Positions 45,261 through 54,000 of a stretch of 64,000 nucleotides of DNA are shown here, piece after piece (the stretch's first letter is position 1; each line of letters opens with the position of its first letter). A program made the translations under genes and the position numbers. The notes below the pieces were generated by a model, which had not been told where the DNA came from, did no database searches, and saw only the letters and a list, made by a program, of their open reading frames with translations. Source of the DNA: Polaribacter vadi (GTDB lineage: Bacteria; Bacteroidota; Bacteroidia; Flavobacteriales; Flavobacteriaceae). Location of the stretch: NCBI RefSeq assembly GCF_001761365.1, contig NZ_CP017477.1:1672501-1736500 (forward strand), read 5' to 3'.

Positions 45261-45316
45261 TATAACTGTCCTAAAAAAACATGTAACATAGAAAGTTGAG
45301 TTTATACTGATCTTTG
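45261..45316 (+). promoter_or_regulatory. Tandem TRTAAC boxes and weak -7 element before the lipoprotein gene
   Basis: TATAAC (45261-45266) and TGTAAC (45282-45287) are 21 bp apart and 27 nt separate the start of the second from the GATCTTTG at 45309-45316. Spacing is identical to 39903-39958, and the 67-nt blocks from both promoters match without gaps at about 42 positions. Likely the binding site of one of the AraC proteins. The gene's ATG is 25 nt downstream. Confidence 0.55.
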
Positions 45317-45340
45317 TAGTATAAAATTTCAATTAGTATT

Positions 45341-45895
45341 ATGTATAGAATTAGTAAAAAAACACACGCTGTTTTAATTTTAATAACCATCTTAACGCTT
45401 TACTCTTGTAATTATATTGTTAATAAAAATGATGAAAAAGAAAAATCATCAAAAAATTCTGTTGAAAGAATAAAAACAAGTAAAGAACAAGCCAAGCTAC
45501 TGGTTAATACAAGTAAAACAGTTATTGAAGTAATTGATATTTGTAAAAATGTTGAAAATTCTGAACTGGAAGAACCAAAAAGAACAATTATTAATAATTT
45601 AAAAACGAAACATATTAAAATCTTAGATGAAATTAAATTAGCTTCTTCTGCAATTATGGTTTCTGTACCTTATAATAATGGAGAATCAATTCAAAAATTA
45701 GATGATAAGCTTGTTTTTGAAGAAAAAATTGAGATGATTCAAAGTAAAGTTATAAAGCAAAGAGAACTTGTAAATTCACTAAAAAAGAGTTCATCGAATA
45801 AAATAATTTTAGAGTTAACAGACTCAATAATACCTTTAATAGATACTAATTTGAAATCTATACACGAAATTGAAACCAAATTTTTAACTATATAA
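45341..45895 (+). CDS. Lipoprotein of unknown function
   Basis: 184 residues. Signal peptide with lipobox LYSC (about C23). The mature part is charged and mostly helical (KEKSSKNSVERIKTSKEQAKLL and several Lys/Glu-rich helices), without a recognised domain. It begins just behind the tandem TRTAAC boxes. Followed after 12 nt by a second small exported protein, so the two form a unit. Confidence 0.82.
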   Translation: MYRISKKTHAVLILITILTLYSCNYIVNKNDEKEKSSKNSVERIKTSKEQAKLLVNTSKTVIEVIDICKNVENSELEEPKRTIINNLKTKHIKILDEIKLASSAIMVSVPYNNGESIQKLDDKLVFEEKIEMIQSKVIKQRELVNSLKKSSSNKIILELTDSIIPLIDTNLKSIHEIETKFLTI

Positions 45896-45907
45896 AAAAT
45901 AAAAATC

Positions 45908-46231
45908 ATGAAATATTTAGCCACTTTTTTAGGAACCATTGTTATGTTTATATCAACTACAAATGTAGATTTGAACAAAATACATACCAATAATAGTATA
46001 GAGATTGATGAAGCAGTATTTGATGGAAATGAAGGAAATTTATATTTTTTTACAGATACTGATGAAAAAGCAATAACTATTGAAGATAATGAAAACAAAC
46101 TTTTTAAAGACTTTGAATTAGCGCCAAATAGTTATGTTGGTAAAACTTTCGAGTTACAAATTGCACCTAATAAACTTAAAAATAATGTTTGTGATTCTAA
46201 AGCTGTAATAAAAATAACGTTAAAAGAATAA
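45908..46231 (+). CDS. Small exported protein of unknown function
   Basis: 107 residues with a signal peptide (MKYLATFLGTIVMFISTTNV) and an acidic mature part, one cysteine (FDGNEGNLYFFTDTDEKAITIEDN, ... NNVCDSKAVIKITLKE). Beta-rich pattern. Second gene of the lipoprotein unit; ends at a terminator at 46262-46294. Not recognised. Confidence 0.78.
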   Translation: MKYLATFLGTIVMFISTTNVDLNKIHTNNSIEIDEAVFDGNEGNLYFFTDTDEKAITIEDNENKLFKDFELAPNSYVGKTFELQIAPNKLKNNVCDSKAVIKITLKE

Positions 46232-46261
46232 ATAGTATGTTTATTTACAATATAAAAATTT

Positions 46262-46294
46262 AAAAACCTTTAAGATTTAACTTAAAGGTTTTTT
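46262..46294 (+). terminator. Intrinsic terminator after the small exported protein gene
   Basis: 13-bp stem AAAAACCTTTAAG (46262-46274) / CTTAAAGGTTTTT (46281-46293) with a 6-nt loop and a T-run. Confidence 0.88.
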
Positions 46295-46350
46295 AGTTTT
46301 GATAGAAGCTGAATTTAAATACTTGAAAAAGTACTTTTATTCGCTATTTA

Positions 46351-46809
46351 TTACAATAAAATTCCTTCTAAAAGAGAATAATTTTTAAGCTCTAACAAAC
46401 TCTTTTCTACAGATTTTTTTTGATTATTAATTATAGTTCTTAAACTTACTGGTAAATCATTATTTATTAGTAGCAAGTTATAATCTGCAATGCATTTTTC
46501 CTCTGCTAAAATAATTTCATTCAACATTCTTTTTTTATCAGTAATTTTTAAAATAGAATTTGCATTCATCCATTTTTCAAATTTTAAACCTGTTCCATAA
46601 GACTTTTTTGATGGTGCAATATTCGATTCTAATAAACATTTTTTTAAATCCATTGAATGTTGGCAAGACTCTAAATGCTTTTTTTTAAGAACAGGTTTTA
46701 AGTATGAATTCTCAACACATTCAGACATTTTTAAATACCCAATTTCTTTTTGAATAGAATTTTCTAAAAAAGAATCTAAAAACAAATTTAATTCCAATTG
46801 CTTTAACAT
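46351..46809 (-). CDS. PA2169-like four-helix-bundle protein (DUF2383-like)
   Basis: 152 residues, cytoplasmic, all helical. Its C-terminal half (LAEEKCIADYNLLLINNDLP, then RTIINNQKKSVEKSLLELKN) has the pattern of the PA2169/DUF2383 ferritin-like family, in which ExxxxxxY and E/Q positions are conserved but the N-terminal half here is less clear. Family function unknown, linked with stress. On the minus strand a TAGTTTTG -7-like box is found about 30 nt upstream of the ATG. The family call is tentative. Confidence 0.7.
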   Translation of the reverse strand: MLKQLELNLFLDSFLENSIQKEIGYLKMSECVENSYLKPVLKKKHLESCQHSMDLKKCLLESNIAPSKKSYGTGLKFEKWMNANSILKITDKKRMLNEIILAEEKCIADYNLLLINNDLPVSLRTIINNQKKSVEKSLLELKNYSLLEGILL

Positions 46810-47054
46810 AGTACAATTTTTAATGTAGCCAATTAACTACGCAACAAAACTACTCTTTAAAAGCGATTCACTTTAGCATTTTAGAGAAAATTGATAACGT
46901 ATTTCAGCCATAAAAAAACTTAAATTCTATATTTAATATTTGTTATACAGTATTTTTAGTCTGTAATATATACTCTAAAATGTCATTAGAAAACTCTATA
47001 TTGTTTGTTTTTTATTATTTATATAAATATTTTCGTAAAAAATATTAGACTTTA

Positions 47055-48500
47055 ATGGATACAATTAACTCAATAGATTCTTTAAGAAAATTTTCTTTTA
47101 AGATTGAAGGAGATTTTATAGAAAACCAAAATGGCGGTTTTTTAACTTTTAAGAATGATTTTGGGTTAGGTAATGCAAAAGCATTTAAACTATTTCCTGG
47201 ATTAGAAGTTATTACTTTTAATTTAACCGCAAAAAGAAGAATTACACTTAAAAACCTTTATAAAGCTAAAAATTGTTTGCATTTTATATTTTGTGTAGAA
47301 GGTAGTTTAGAACATCAATTTGAAGATAAGAAAAAAGTAAAAATTATACATAGACTTCAAAACGTTATTGTTGGGAGTAAAAAAAATAAATCTAGCAAAA
47401 TAAGTATTCCTGAAAAAAGTAGAGCTAAATTTAGCATTATTACCATCGTTAGTATTAAAGAGCTCTCAAAAGAGTTGAGTAATAAAAGTCAACTTTCTAA
47501 TTTATTAGAGAATATATTATCTACCATAAGTAGAACAAAAGAATATTCTTACTTTGGTGAAATTTCTAGTGCAACATCTCCATTTGTAGAAACTTTAGTA
47601 GGCACGAATCTTTCTGGTCTTTCTAATAGATTAATAAATGAAGCTGCTGTTTTTGAAATACTTTCTTTACAATATTCAAATCGTAAAAAAGACTTAAAAA
47701 ATGTAGAGCAGAAAAGTACTTTATCTAAATTAGAAACATTTAAGATTATTCAATTAAGTGAATATATTAGTAATAATTTAAATGAAGAAATTTCGTTAAA
47801 ATCACTTACAATTATGAGTGGTTTAAATCAAAAGAAAATTCAAAAAGGGTTCCAATTTTTCTTTAATGAAACCGTAAATAAGTTTATAGCAAACCTTAGA
47901 ATTTTAAAAGCTAAAGAGCTTTTAGAAAATTCAGATTTATCGATTTCTGAAATTGTTTATAAAATTGGTTTAAACAGTAGAAGTTATTTTTCTAAAATTT
48001 TTTATAAAAAGTATGGCTTAACTCCTAAAGATTATAAGAAATACCATCATTTAAGCAATCCAACATTTCAATTATCTTATTCTTCTCAAGTTAGTGAAGG
48101 AATTCAACAAAAAGATTTAGAAAATATTTTAAATATTGCTAAAGAAAAAAATAAAAAATTAGACATTACTGGTTGTCTTATTTATCATAATAACTTTTTT
48201 TTCCAAATTTTAGAAGGACCAAAAACTGAGATTTTAAAACTAATTGAAACTATTAAAAACGATTCAAGAAACTTTAATTTAACTGTTTTATTTGAAGGTG
48301 TTAAATCAGGGAGAACCTTTAAAGAATGGAATATGAGTTTGATAAAAGGAGATTTTACTAATTTAGAAATCAATGAAAAGTTTGAAATTTTACCTATGGA
48401 TTTCTTAGCTTTAACAGATGTTAAAAACCCGATAGCAAATAAATATATGTGGGAAAAAGCTAGAAATTTTTTAATTGTAAACCAAGAAATAGATTTATAA
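47055..48500 (+). CDS. AraC-family regulator with a C-terminal BLUF photoreceptor domain
   Basis: 481 residues. Residues 1-220 match the sensor-like domain of the paralogue at 40015 (GLEVITFNLTAKRRITLKN, LHFIFCVEGSLEHQFEDK), 233-331 are the double helix-turn-helix (DLSISEIVYKIGLNSRSYFSK, KYGLTPKDYKKY) and 338-432 are a BLUF domain. BLUF-critical residues are present: Y342 (LSY), N366 (KNKKLDITG), Q384 (FFQILEGP), W425 and M427 (FKEWNMSL). BLUF domains bind FAD and respond to blue light by a hydrogen-bond switch around Tyr and Gln. DNA-binding activity set by blue light is inferred. Putative promoter TTTG (47004-47007), 20 nt, TATTTTCG (47028-47035). Confidence 0.93.
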   Translation: MDTINSIDSLRKFSFKIEGDFIENQNGGFLTFKNDFGLGNAKAFKLFPGLEVITFNLTAKRRITLKNLYKAKNCLHFIFCVEGSLEHQFEDKKKVKIIHRLQNVIVGSKKNKSSKISIPEKSRAKFSIITIVSIKELSKELSNKSQLSNLLENILSTISRTKEYSYFGEISSATSPFVETLVGTNLSGLSNRLINEAAVFEILSLQYSNRKKDLKNVEQKSTLSKLETFKIIQLSEYISNNLNEEISLKSLTIMSGLNQKKIQKGFQFFFNETVNKFIANLRILKAKELLENSDLSISEIVYKIGLNSRSYFSKIFYKKYGLTPKDYKKYHHLSNPTFQLSYSSQVSEGIQQKDLENILNIAKEKNKKLDITGCLIYHNNFFFQILEGPKTEILKLIETIKNDSRNFNLTVLFEGVKSGRTFKEWNMSLIKGDFTNLEINEKFEILPMDFLALTDVKNPIANKYMWEKARNFLIVNQEIDL

Positions 48501-48507
48501 ATGGTTT

Positions 48508-49539
48508 TTAATAAATTCTAATTTCAGATAATCTAGAATTTTTATATTTAGATGGCGTAACTCCATATCTTTCTTTAAATATTTTAGAAAAATAGCTATT
48601 ACTTTTAATGCCTAATTCGTCTGCAATTTCTGCAATTGTTAGTTTAGATTTCTCTAGTAAAGTTCTTGCTTGATCTAGCCTTTTATTTCGAGTAAAATCG
48701 TGTACAGAGCAACTATAATAAATATTAAATAATTTTTGAAGTTTACTTTCTGATATAAAATTTTTATTAGCAATTTCTTCAATAGTTGGTAAATCGCTTA
48801 AATTATCTTCAACGTATTTAGAGATATGAATTATTTGATCTATCTCTTTTTCTGAAAGTGTATCTGTATGATCTTCAAGCGTATTCCCTAAATAAGTTTC
48901 TAAAGTATTTGATAAAATTGTATATGTTACTCCTTCTTTATATAGAGATCCAATAAAACCTTTTTTGGTATTATGTAGTATTCTATTTATCATTTCAAAC
49001 TCTTCTGAACCAAAAGGATACGTATAGAAAAAAGGATTTATTGCTTTTACATCTCTCAACAGTTTGCTTAATTCATCTCCTAAATCAAACTTAAAAGAAG
49101 CCAATTTATGTTCAAATAAATTTCTATTTAATTCTAAACTGAAGATATGTATATTTTTGTCTTTTGGAATTTTAAAAGAATGAGTTTTACCAATAGAACT
49201 TCCAATAATAGCTCCACTATATTTAGGAATACTTTCAAAATCACCATCTTTTCCAAAGTTATGATAAAACGTATCTCCTAAATTAAAAACAAATTTTAGA
49301 GGATTAATTCTATTTTTATTCATTTTTAAAACCAAATCTTCTTTTAGCTTATAATCTGAATTCATAATCCCTAAACCTGATGCAAATTGTACTGCTGAAA
49401 CTTCTCCAGTTCCATTAATTTCTGGAATTTTAAAAGAAGTAATATTATCTTCTTCTATAAAATCAGCACCCATAATTATTGCCATTTCTTTAACAATATC
49501 TTCTACAAAATGGTCTTCTACAGCAATTTTCTGGGGCAT
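48508..49539 (-). CDS. AraC-family transcriptional regulator (paralogue 3)
   Basis: 343 residues. Same layout as the genes at 40015 and 47055: about 230 residues of sensor domain (VQFASGLGIMNSDYKLKEDLVLKMN, PLKFVFNLGDTFYHNFG) and an AraC double helix-turn-helix (about 240-335: LPTIEEIANKNFISESKLQKLF, KLTIAEIADELGIKSNSYFSK, YGVTPSKYKN). It lacks the BLUF extension and converges on the BLUF gene with only 7 nt between stops. Confidence 0.93.
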   Translation of the reverse strand: MPQKIAVEDHFVEDIVKEMAIIMGADFIEEDNITSFKIPEINGTGEVSAVQFASGLGIMNSDYKLKEDLVLKMNKNRINPLKFVFNLGDTFYHNFGKDGDFESIPKYSGAIIGSSIGKTHSFKIPKDKNIHIFSLELNRNLFEHKLASFKFDLGDELSKLLRDVKAINPFFYTYPFGSEEFEMINRILHNTKKGFIGSLYKEGVTYTILSNTLETYLGNTLEDHTDTLSEKEIDQIIHISKYVEDNLSDLPTIEEIANKNFISESKLQKLFNIYYSCSVHDFTRNKRLDQARTLLEKSKLTIAEIADELGIKSNSYFSKIFKERYGVTPSKYKNSRLSEIRIY

Positions 49540-49878
49540 GTTTATTTTTTTTGCGCAATATACATTTTTAATTTTTTATGTTAAAAACTTGGAGGAATAT
49601 TATAGATTCATATCAATTACAAGTTTTTTTTAAAAATCTATATCTAATAAAAAATAGCGTTTATAATTTTTCTACCTTATAAACGATAGCTTTAATTTAG
49701 GGATATTGCTTATGTGATAATGCTTGAATATAACCTATATTTGAGAGTATTAATAGATATTCCCCCTAATCTTTTATAAAAGCTAGACTATCCCCCTAAA
49801 GTTTAGCTTTTATTCTTTCTTCATTTTTTTGAGCTAATTTACTTTCGCTCATTAATAGAAAAACGAATTTGTTAAAAA
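49540..49878. other. Intergenic region with repeated TCCCCCTAA and a hairpin
   Basis: No gene seen. TCCCCCTAA occurs twice (49761-49769, 49791-49799), 30 bp apart. The second copy lies in the loop of a hairpin with arms AAAAGCTAGAC (about 49778-49788) and GTTTAGCTTTT (about 49801-49811), one G-U pair, followed by T-rich sequence on both strands. This may be a terminator of the minus-strand response regulator gene and a protein-binding site together. Confidence 0.6.
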
Positions 49879-50241
49879 TTATAATTTTTTAAGAGTATCG
49901 ATTAGTGCATCGAAATCTTGAGATTTGTCAAAAAAAGCTGTTGCACCATTTTTTAAACAAATCCTTTTTAATTCTATATTAATAGAAAATATAAAAACTT
50001 TTACAGGTTTCTTTTTTTCTTTAAGCCACTTTAGCAATTCTATTCCATTACCATCAGGTAAATTTAAATCTAGAACAATAAAATCGTAGTCTGTAAGCAT
50101 TAACCTTGTTTTTGCTTCTTCTAAATTTACAGATAAATTTATTTTATTAATGTTCTGTAGGTCTTTTGCAGTATTGTATAATTTTTCTCCAATAAGAAAA
50201 TCATCTTCAATTAGTAAAAGATTAATTTTATTTGTTGTCAA
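49879..50241 (-). CDS. Single-domain response regulator
   Basis: 120 residues, receiver domain only. Acidic pair E12-D13-D14 (LLLIEDDFLIGEKLY), phospho-acceptor D58 in VLDLNLPDGNG and lysine in FFDKSQDF. No output domain, so it passes phosphate on or acts by protein contact. Located 157 bp downstream of the NarL-type regulator and probably belongs to the same signalling system as the multi-PAS kinase. Confidence 0.92.
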   Translation of the reverse strand: MTTNKINLLLIEDDFLIGEKLYNTAKDLQNINKINLSVNLEEAKTRLMLTDYDFIVLDLNLPDGNGIELLKWLKEKKKPVKVFIFSINIELKRICLKNGATAFFDKSQDFDALIDTLKKL

Positions 50242-50398
50242 AATTTTAATTTTATTTAAAATTCAAATATATTATTAAATGAATTTTTAATAGGTAAGCA
50301 AAATCCTTATTTGTTGATCTTAACTATTAGAAGCTTACACATAAAGCATAAAGAAAGTATTTTAATTATTTGTTTTCACTAGAATTTTATTTGATCCA

Positions 50399-51040
50399 TT
50401 ATAAGGTTGTTAAACCTTCACGAATTGCATATTTTGTAAGTTCAGGTATGGTGTATAACTCTAACTTTTTCATTAAATTATTTCTATGAACATCTACTGT
50501 TTTAGGACTAAGAAATAAAAGTTCAGCTATTTCTTTAGATGATTTTCCTTCTGTTAAAAGCTGTAAAACTTCGGTTTCTCTAGAGCTTATTTTATTTAAA
50601 TCTTCTTCTTCATTTAAAGAATGTAAATAATCCTGATTTATATTTTTAGATAGGTATTTTCTATTTTGCATTACAGTAGTAATTGCAGTTATTAATTCGC
50701 TTACATCGCCGTCTTTTAATAAATATCCATAACCTCCTGCTTGAAACATGGCTTGTACAAATTTTCTATTGGCATGCATAGAAAGCCCAATAATTTTAAT
50801 TTCTGGATTCCCTTTAAGAATTTGTTTTGCAGATTCAATGCCATTTAAATTAGGCATAGAAACATCTGTAATTACTACATCTGGATTTAATTTTGCACAT
50901 AATTTAATGGCTTCTCTTCCATTTGAAGCTTCACCAAGAATTTGCAAATTTGCTTTTTGTTCAATAAGATTTCTTAAACCATCACGTAACATTTGATGAT
51001 CATCAACTAAAATAATAGTTATTTTTCTTGAGGGATTCAT
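50399..51040 (-). CDS. NarL/FixJ-type response regulator
   Basis: 213 residues: receiver (1-125) with D14/D15, phospho-acceptor D59 in VVITDVSMPNLNG and the lysine in LLKDGDVSE, and a LuxR helix-turn-helix (about 150-212: ISSRETEVLQLLTEGKSSKE, SPKTVDVHRNNLMKKL). Start overlaps the kinase gene end by 4 nt (ATGA type), so it is translationally coupled to its partner kinase. Confidence 0.96.
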   Translation of the reverse strand: MNPSRKITIILVDDHQMLRDGLRNLIEQKANLQILGEASNGREAIKLCAKLNPDVVITDVSMPNLNGIESAKQILKGNPEIKIIGLSMHANRKFVQAMFQAGGYGYLLKDGDVSELITAITTVMQNRKYLSKNINQDYLHSLNEEEDLNKISSRETEVLQLLTEGKSSKEIAELLFLSPKTVDVHRNNLMKKLELYTIPELTKYAIREGLTTL

Positions 51041-54000
51041 AATTCTAAAGGTATATAAATTTTAATCTTTGTTCCAACTTTTATTTCTGATTTTATTGTT
51101 ATTGTTCCATTCATACTTCTAATACGTTCATTTACTGCAAATAAACCAAAACCAGAATTTGAACTTCCACTTGCTTTTAACACAGTAGTATCAAAACCTT
51201 TTCCATTATCTGTAAATAAAATATCAACTGCATTTTTATCTTTAATTAACTCTAAGGTTATTAAAGAGGCTTCCGCATATTTTATGGTGTTTGTAACCGC
51301 TTCTTGAATACAGCGAAATATTAAAATTGATTTGAAATCACTAAGTTTAACAGCATCTACATTACTATTAAATTTAAATTTGATGCCATATTTATTTTCT
51401 GTTTCTTCTGCGTACCAATCTAAGGCATCTACTATCCCTAACTGATATAATACAGGTGGTGATAGCTCATACGTAATTTTACGACTATTTTCTAAAGCGT
51501 TAGAAATATGCGATTTAATAAATTCAAGGTCTTTATAAATATTTTTTAGTTCGGTTTTCTTTTCTAAATCCGTAATTCTCATTTTTGAGATTACTAAAGA
51601 TTGACTTAAATGGTCGTGGATGTTTGCTGCAATTTCTTTTTTTTGTTTTTCCTCGATTAAAGAAATTTCGCTAGTTAATTTTTGAAGAGAAGATTGGTAT
51701 TCTTCTATTTCTTTTTTTGCAGACATCCATTGTGTAATATCTCTACTTGTTGAGATTAAAGAAGCAATTTTATTATCTTCAATTATTGGAGAAATTAAGG
51801 TTTCCAACCAAATAAAATGACCTTTTTTATGTCGAATTCTATATATTATGGCTTCTATTGTTATACCTTTTAAGAGCTTGTTTTTAAAAGCTTCTTTAAT
51901 CTTATTAATATCCTCTTTGTGAATTACTTCTATAAATTGTTTTTTGAGAAATTCTTCTTGTTTATAACCCAATAAATTTTCGACAGCAGGACTAATGTAT
52001 TTAAGGTTTGTATTAGGATCTTGGAGAGCTATAATATCATTCGTATTATCTGCCAAAAATCGATACATTTCTTGTGCTTTTTTTCGTTCTGTAATATCTA
52101 AAACAATAGCAATAAAATTTTTATGATTGGCATCTTCAACTATTTTTAAGTGAATTTCTACAGGATAAATACTACCATCTTTTCTTTTGTGATTTGTAAA
52201 AAATATTATTTTCTCTAATTCCTTGTTTTTTAAAGGTTCAACAAGTTTCTTAAATGAAGATATTGTATAATCTGGCTTTATGTCTATCGGATTTATAGTA
52301 TCTATTTCTTGATTTGTATACCCTAAGTTGACTAAAGCACTTTGATTAACATATTGGAAACTGAAGGTTTCAGAATCGAAAATATAAATTTCATTCAAAC
52401 TATTTTCTAAGGTTTCTTGAAATCTTAATTTTTCTCGCTCTACTTTTTTACGGTTGGTAATATCTTCACAAATAGCTACAGTTCTTTTGGGTGTTCCATT
52501 TTCGTCTCTTATAAACGCCAAGTGAATACGAACCCAAACAATACTGCCATCTTTTTTTATATAGCGTTTTTCATTGTTATAATTTCCTTCTCCACGAGCT
52601 GCTTTTTTGAATAATTCCAAATCTTTTTCAACATCATCAGGATGTGTAAGTTCTGAAAATTTCATTTTTAACAATTCATCTACAGAATACCCTGTTATAT
52701 TCTCATAATAAGAATTAACTAACATTATCTCGCCATTAGTTGGATCAACCTGACCAATACCTAAAGAGGCAATCTCAAAAATGGTTCTGAATTTAGCTTC
52801 ACTTTCCTTAACTGAAATTTCAGCTTGTTTCTGTTCGTTGATATTCTGAATACTACCATAAATACGTGTGCATACATCATTAAGAAATTCTGCTTTAAAG
52901 TTTACACGAACCCATAGTTCTTTTTTATCAACAGTTATAATAACAGCTTCTAAATCGTAAGATTTACCCTGTGAAATACATTTTTCAATACTAGACTTTA
53001 TAAGTTCGTGAAAATCTTTTCTATAGAAATTAATGGCTTCATCTAATTTAGGTGTATACTTTTCAGCATCTGTTCCATGAATTAAATGTACTTCTTCTGA
53101 CCAAAAAACAGTTTCTTCTACTAAGTTTAATTCCCAGATACCTATTTTAGCTAAGCTACCAACTTGTTTATTTAATTTTATTAAGTTCTTTTCTTCTGTA
53201 ATATTTCGTATTACACCTCTTTTTCCAATAATTTTTTTATGCTCGTTAAAAACAGGTTGTACCATGTTTCGTATCCAAAGTTCTTCATTTTTTGAAAAAA
53301 CAACTCTTAATTCTAAATCGTAAGGAGTACCATATTCTTCTAATTTTTTATTTGCAATGCTAATTTTTTGTTGAGATTCTATATCAAAATACCTTTTCGC
53401 TATATCATATTTTAATATTTCATCTTCTGGTTTTAATTTATAGAGTTGATAAATATAATCTGACCAAGTAAGTGTATTCTTAACAAGGTCTTGGTACCAA
53501 TACCCTATTTTTGCTAACTTACTAGCTTGGTTCATGGTATCTTGATTTCTTTCAGCCTCTTCTTTTGCTTTTATCAAAGCTAATTGAGCATTTTTTTCTA
53601 TGGTAATATTTTGTGATACACCTCTTCTACCTACAATTTCATTTTTTTCATTATAAACGGGTTGCCCTAAGTTTCGAATCCAAATATTTTCATTTTTTGA
53701 ATTGATTAAATTTAACTCTAACTCATAAGGAATTCCTTTTGTTGCCAACTCTATAGTTGCTTCAACAATTTCTTTTTTTGATTTTTCAGTATAAAAACTT
53801 AGAATTACATCAAGATTTGGGATTTCTTCTTCAAAATTAGTTCCGTATATTTTATGTATCTCATCAGACCAAGAAATTAAATCTTTTTCTTTATCATAGG
53901 CCCAATATCCTATTTTAGCCATTCTTCCAGCCTCTCTAATAGAATATTCGCTTTTTTCTGCTTCTTCTTTAGCTTCAATTAATTTTTCTTTGGCTAGTTT

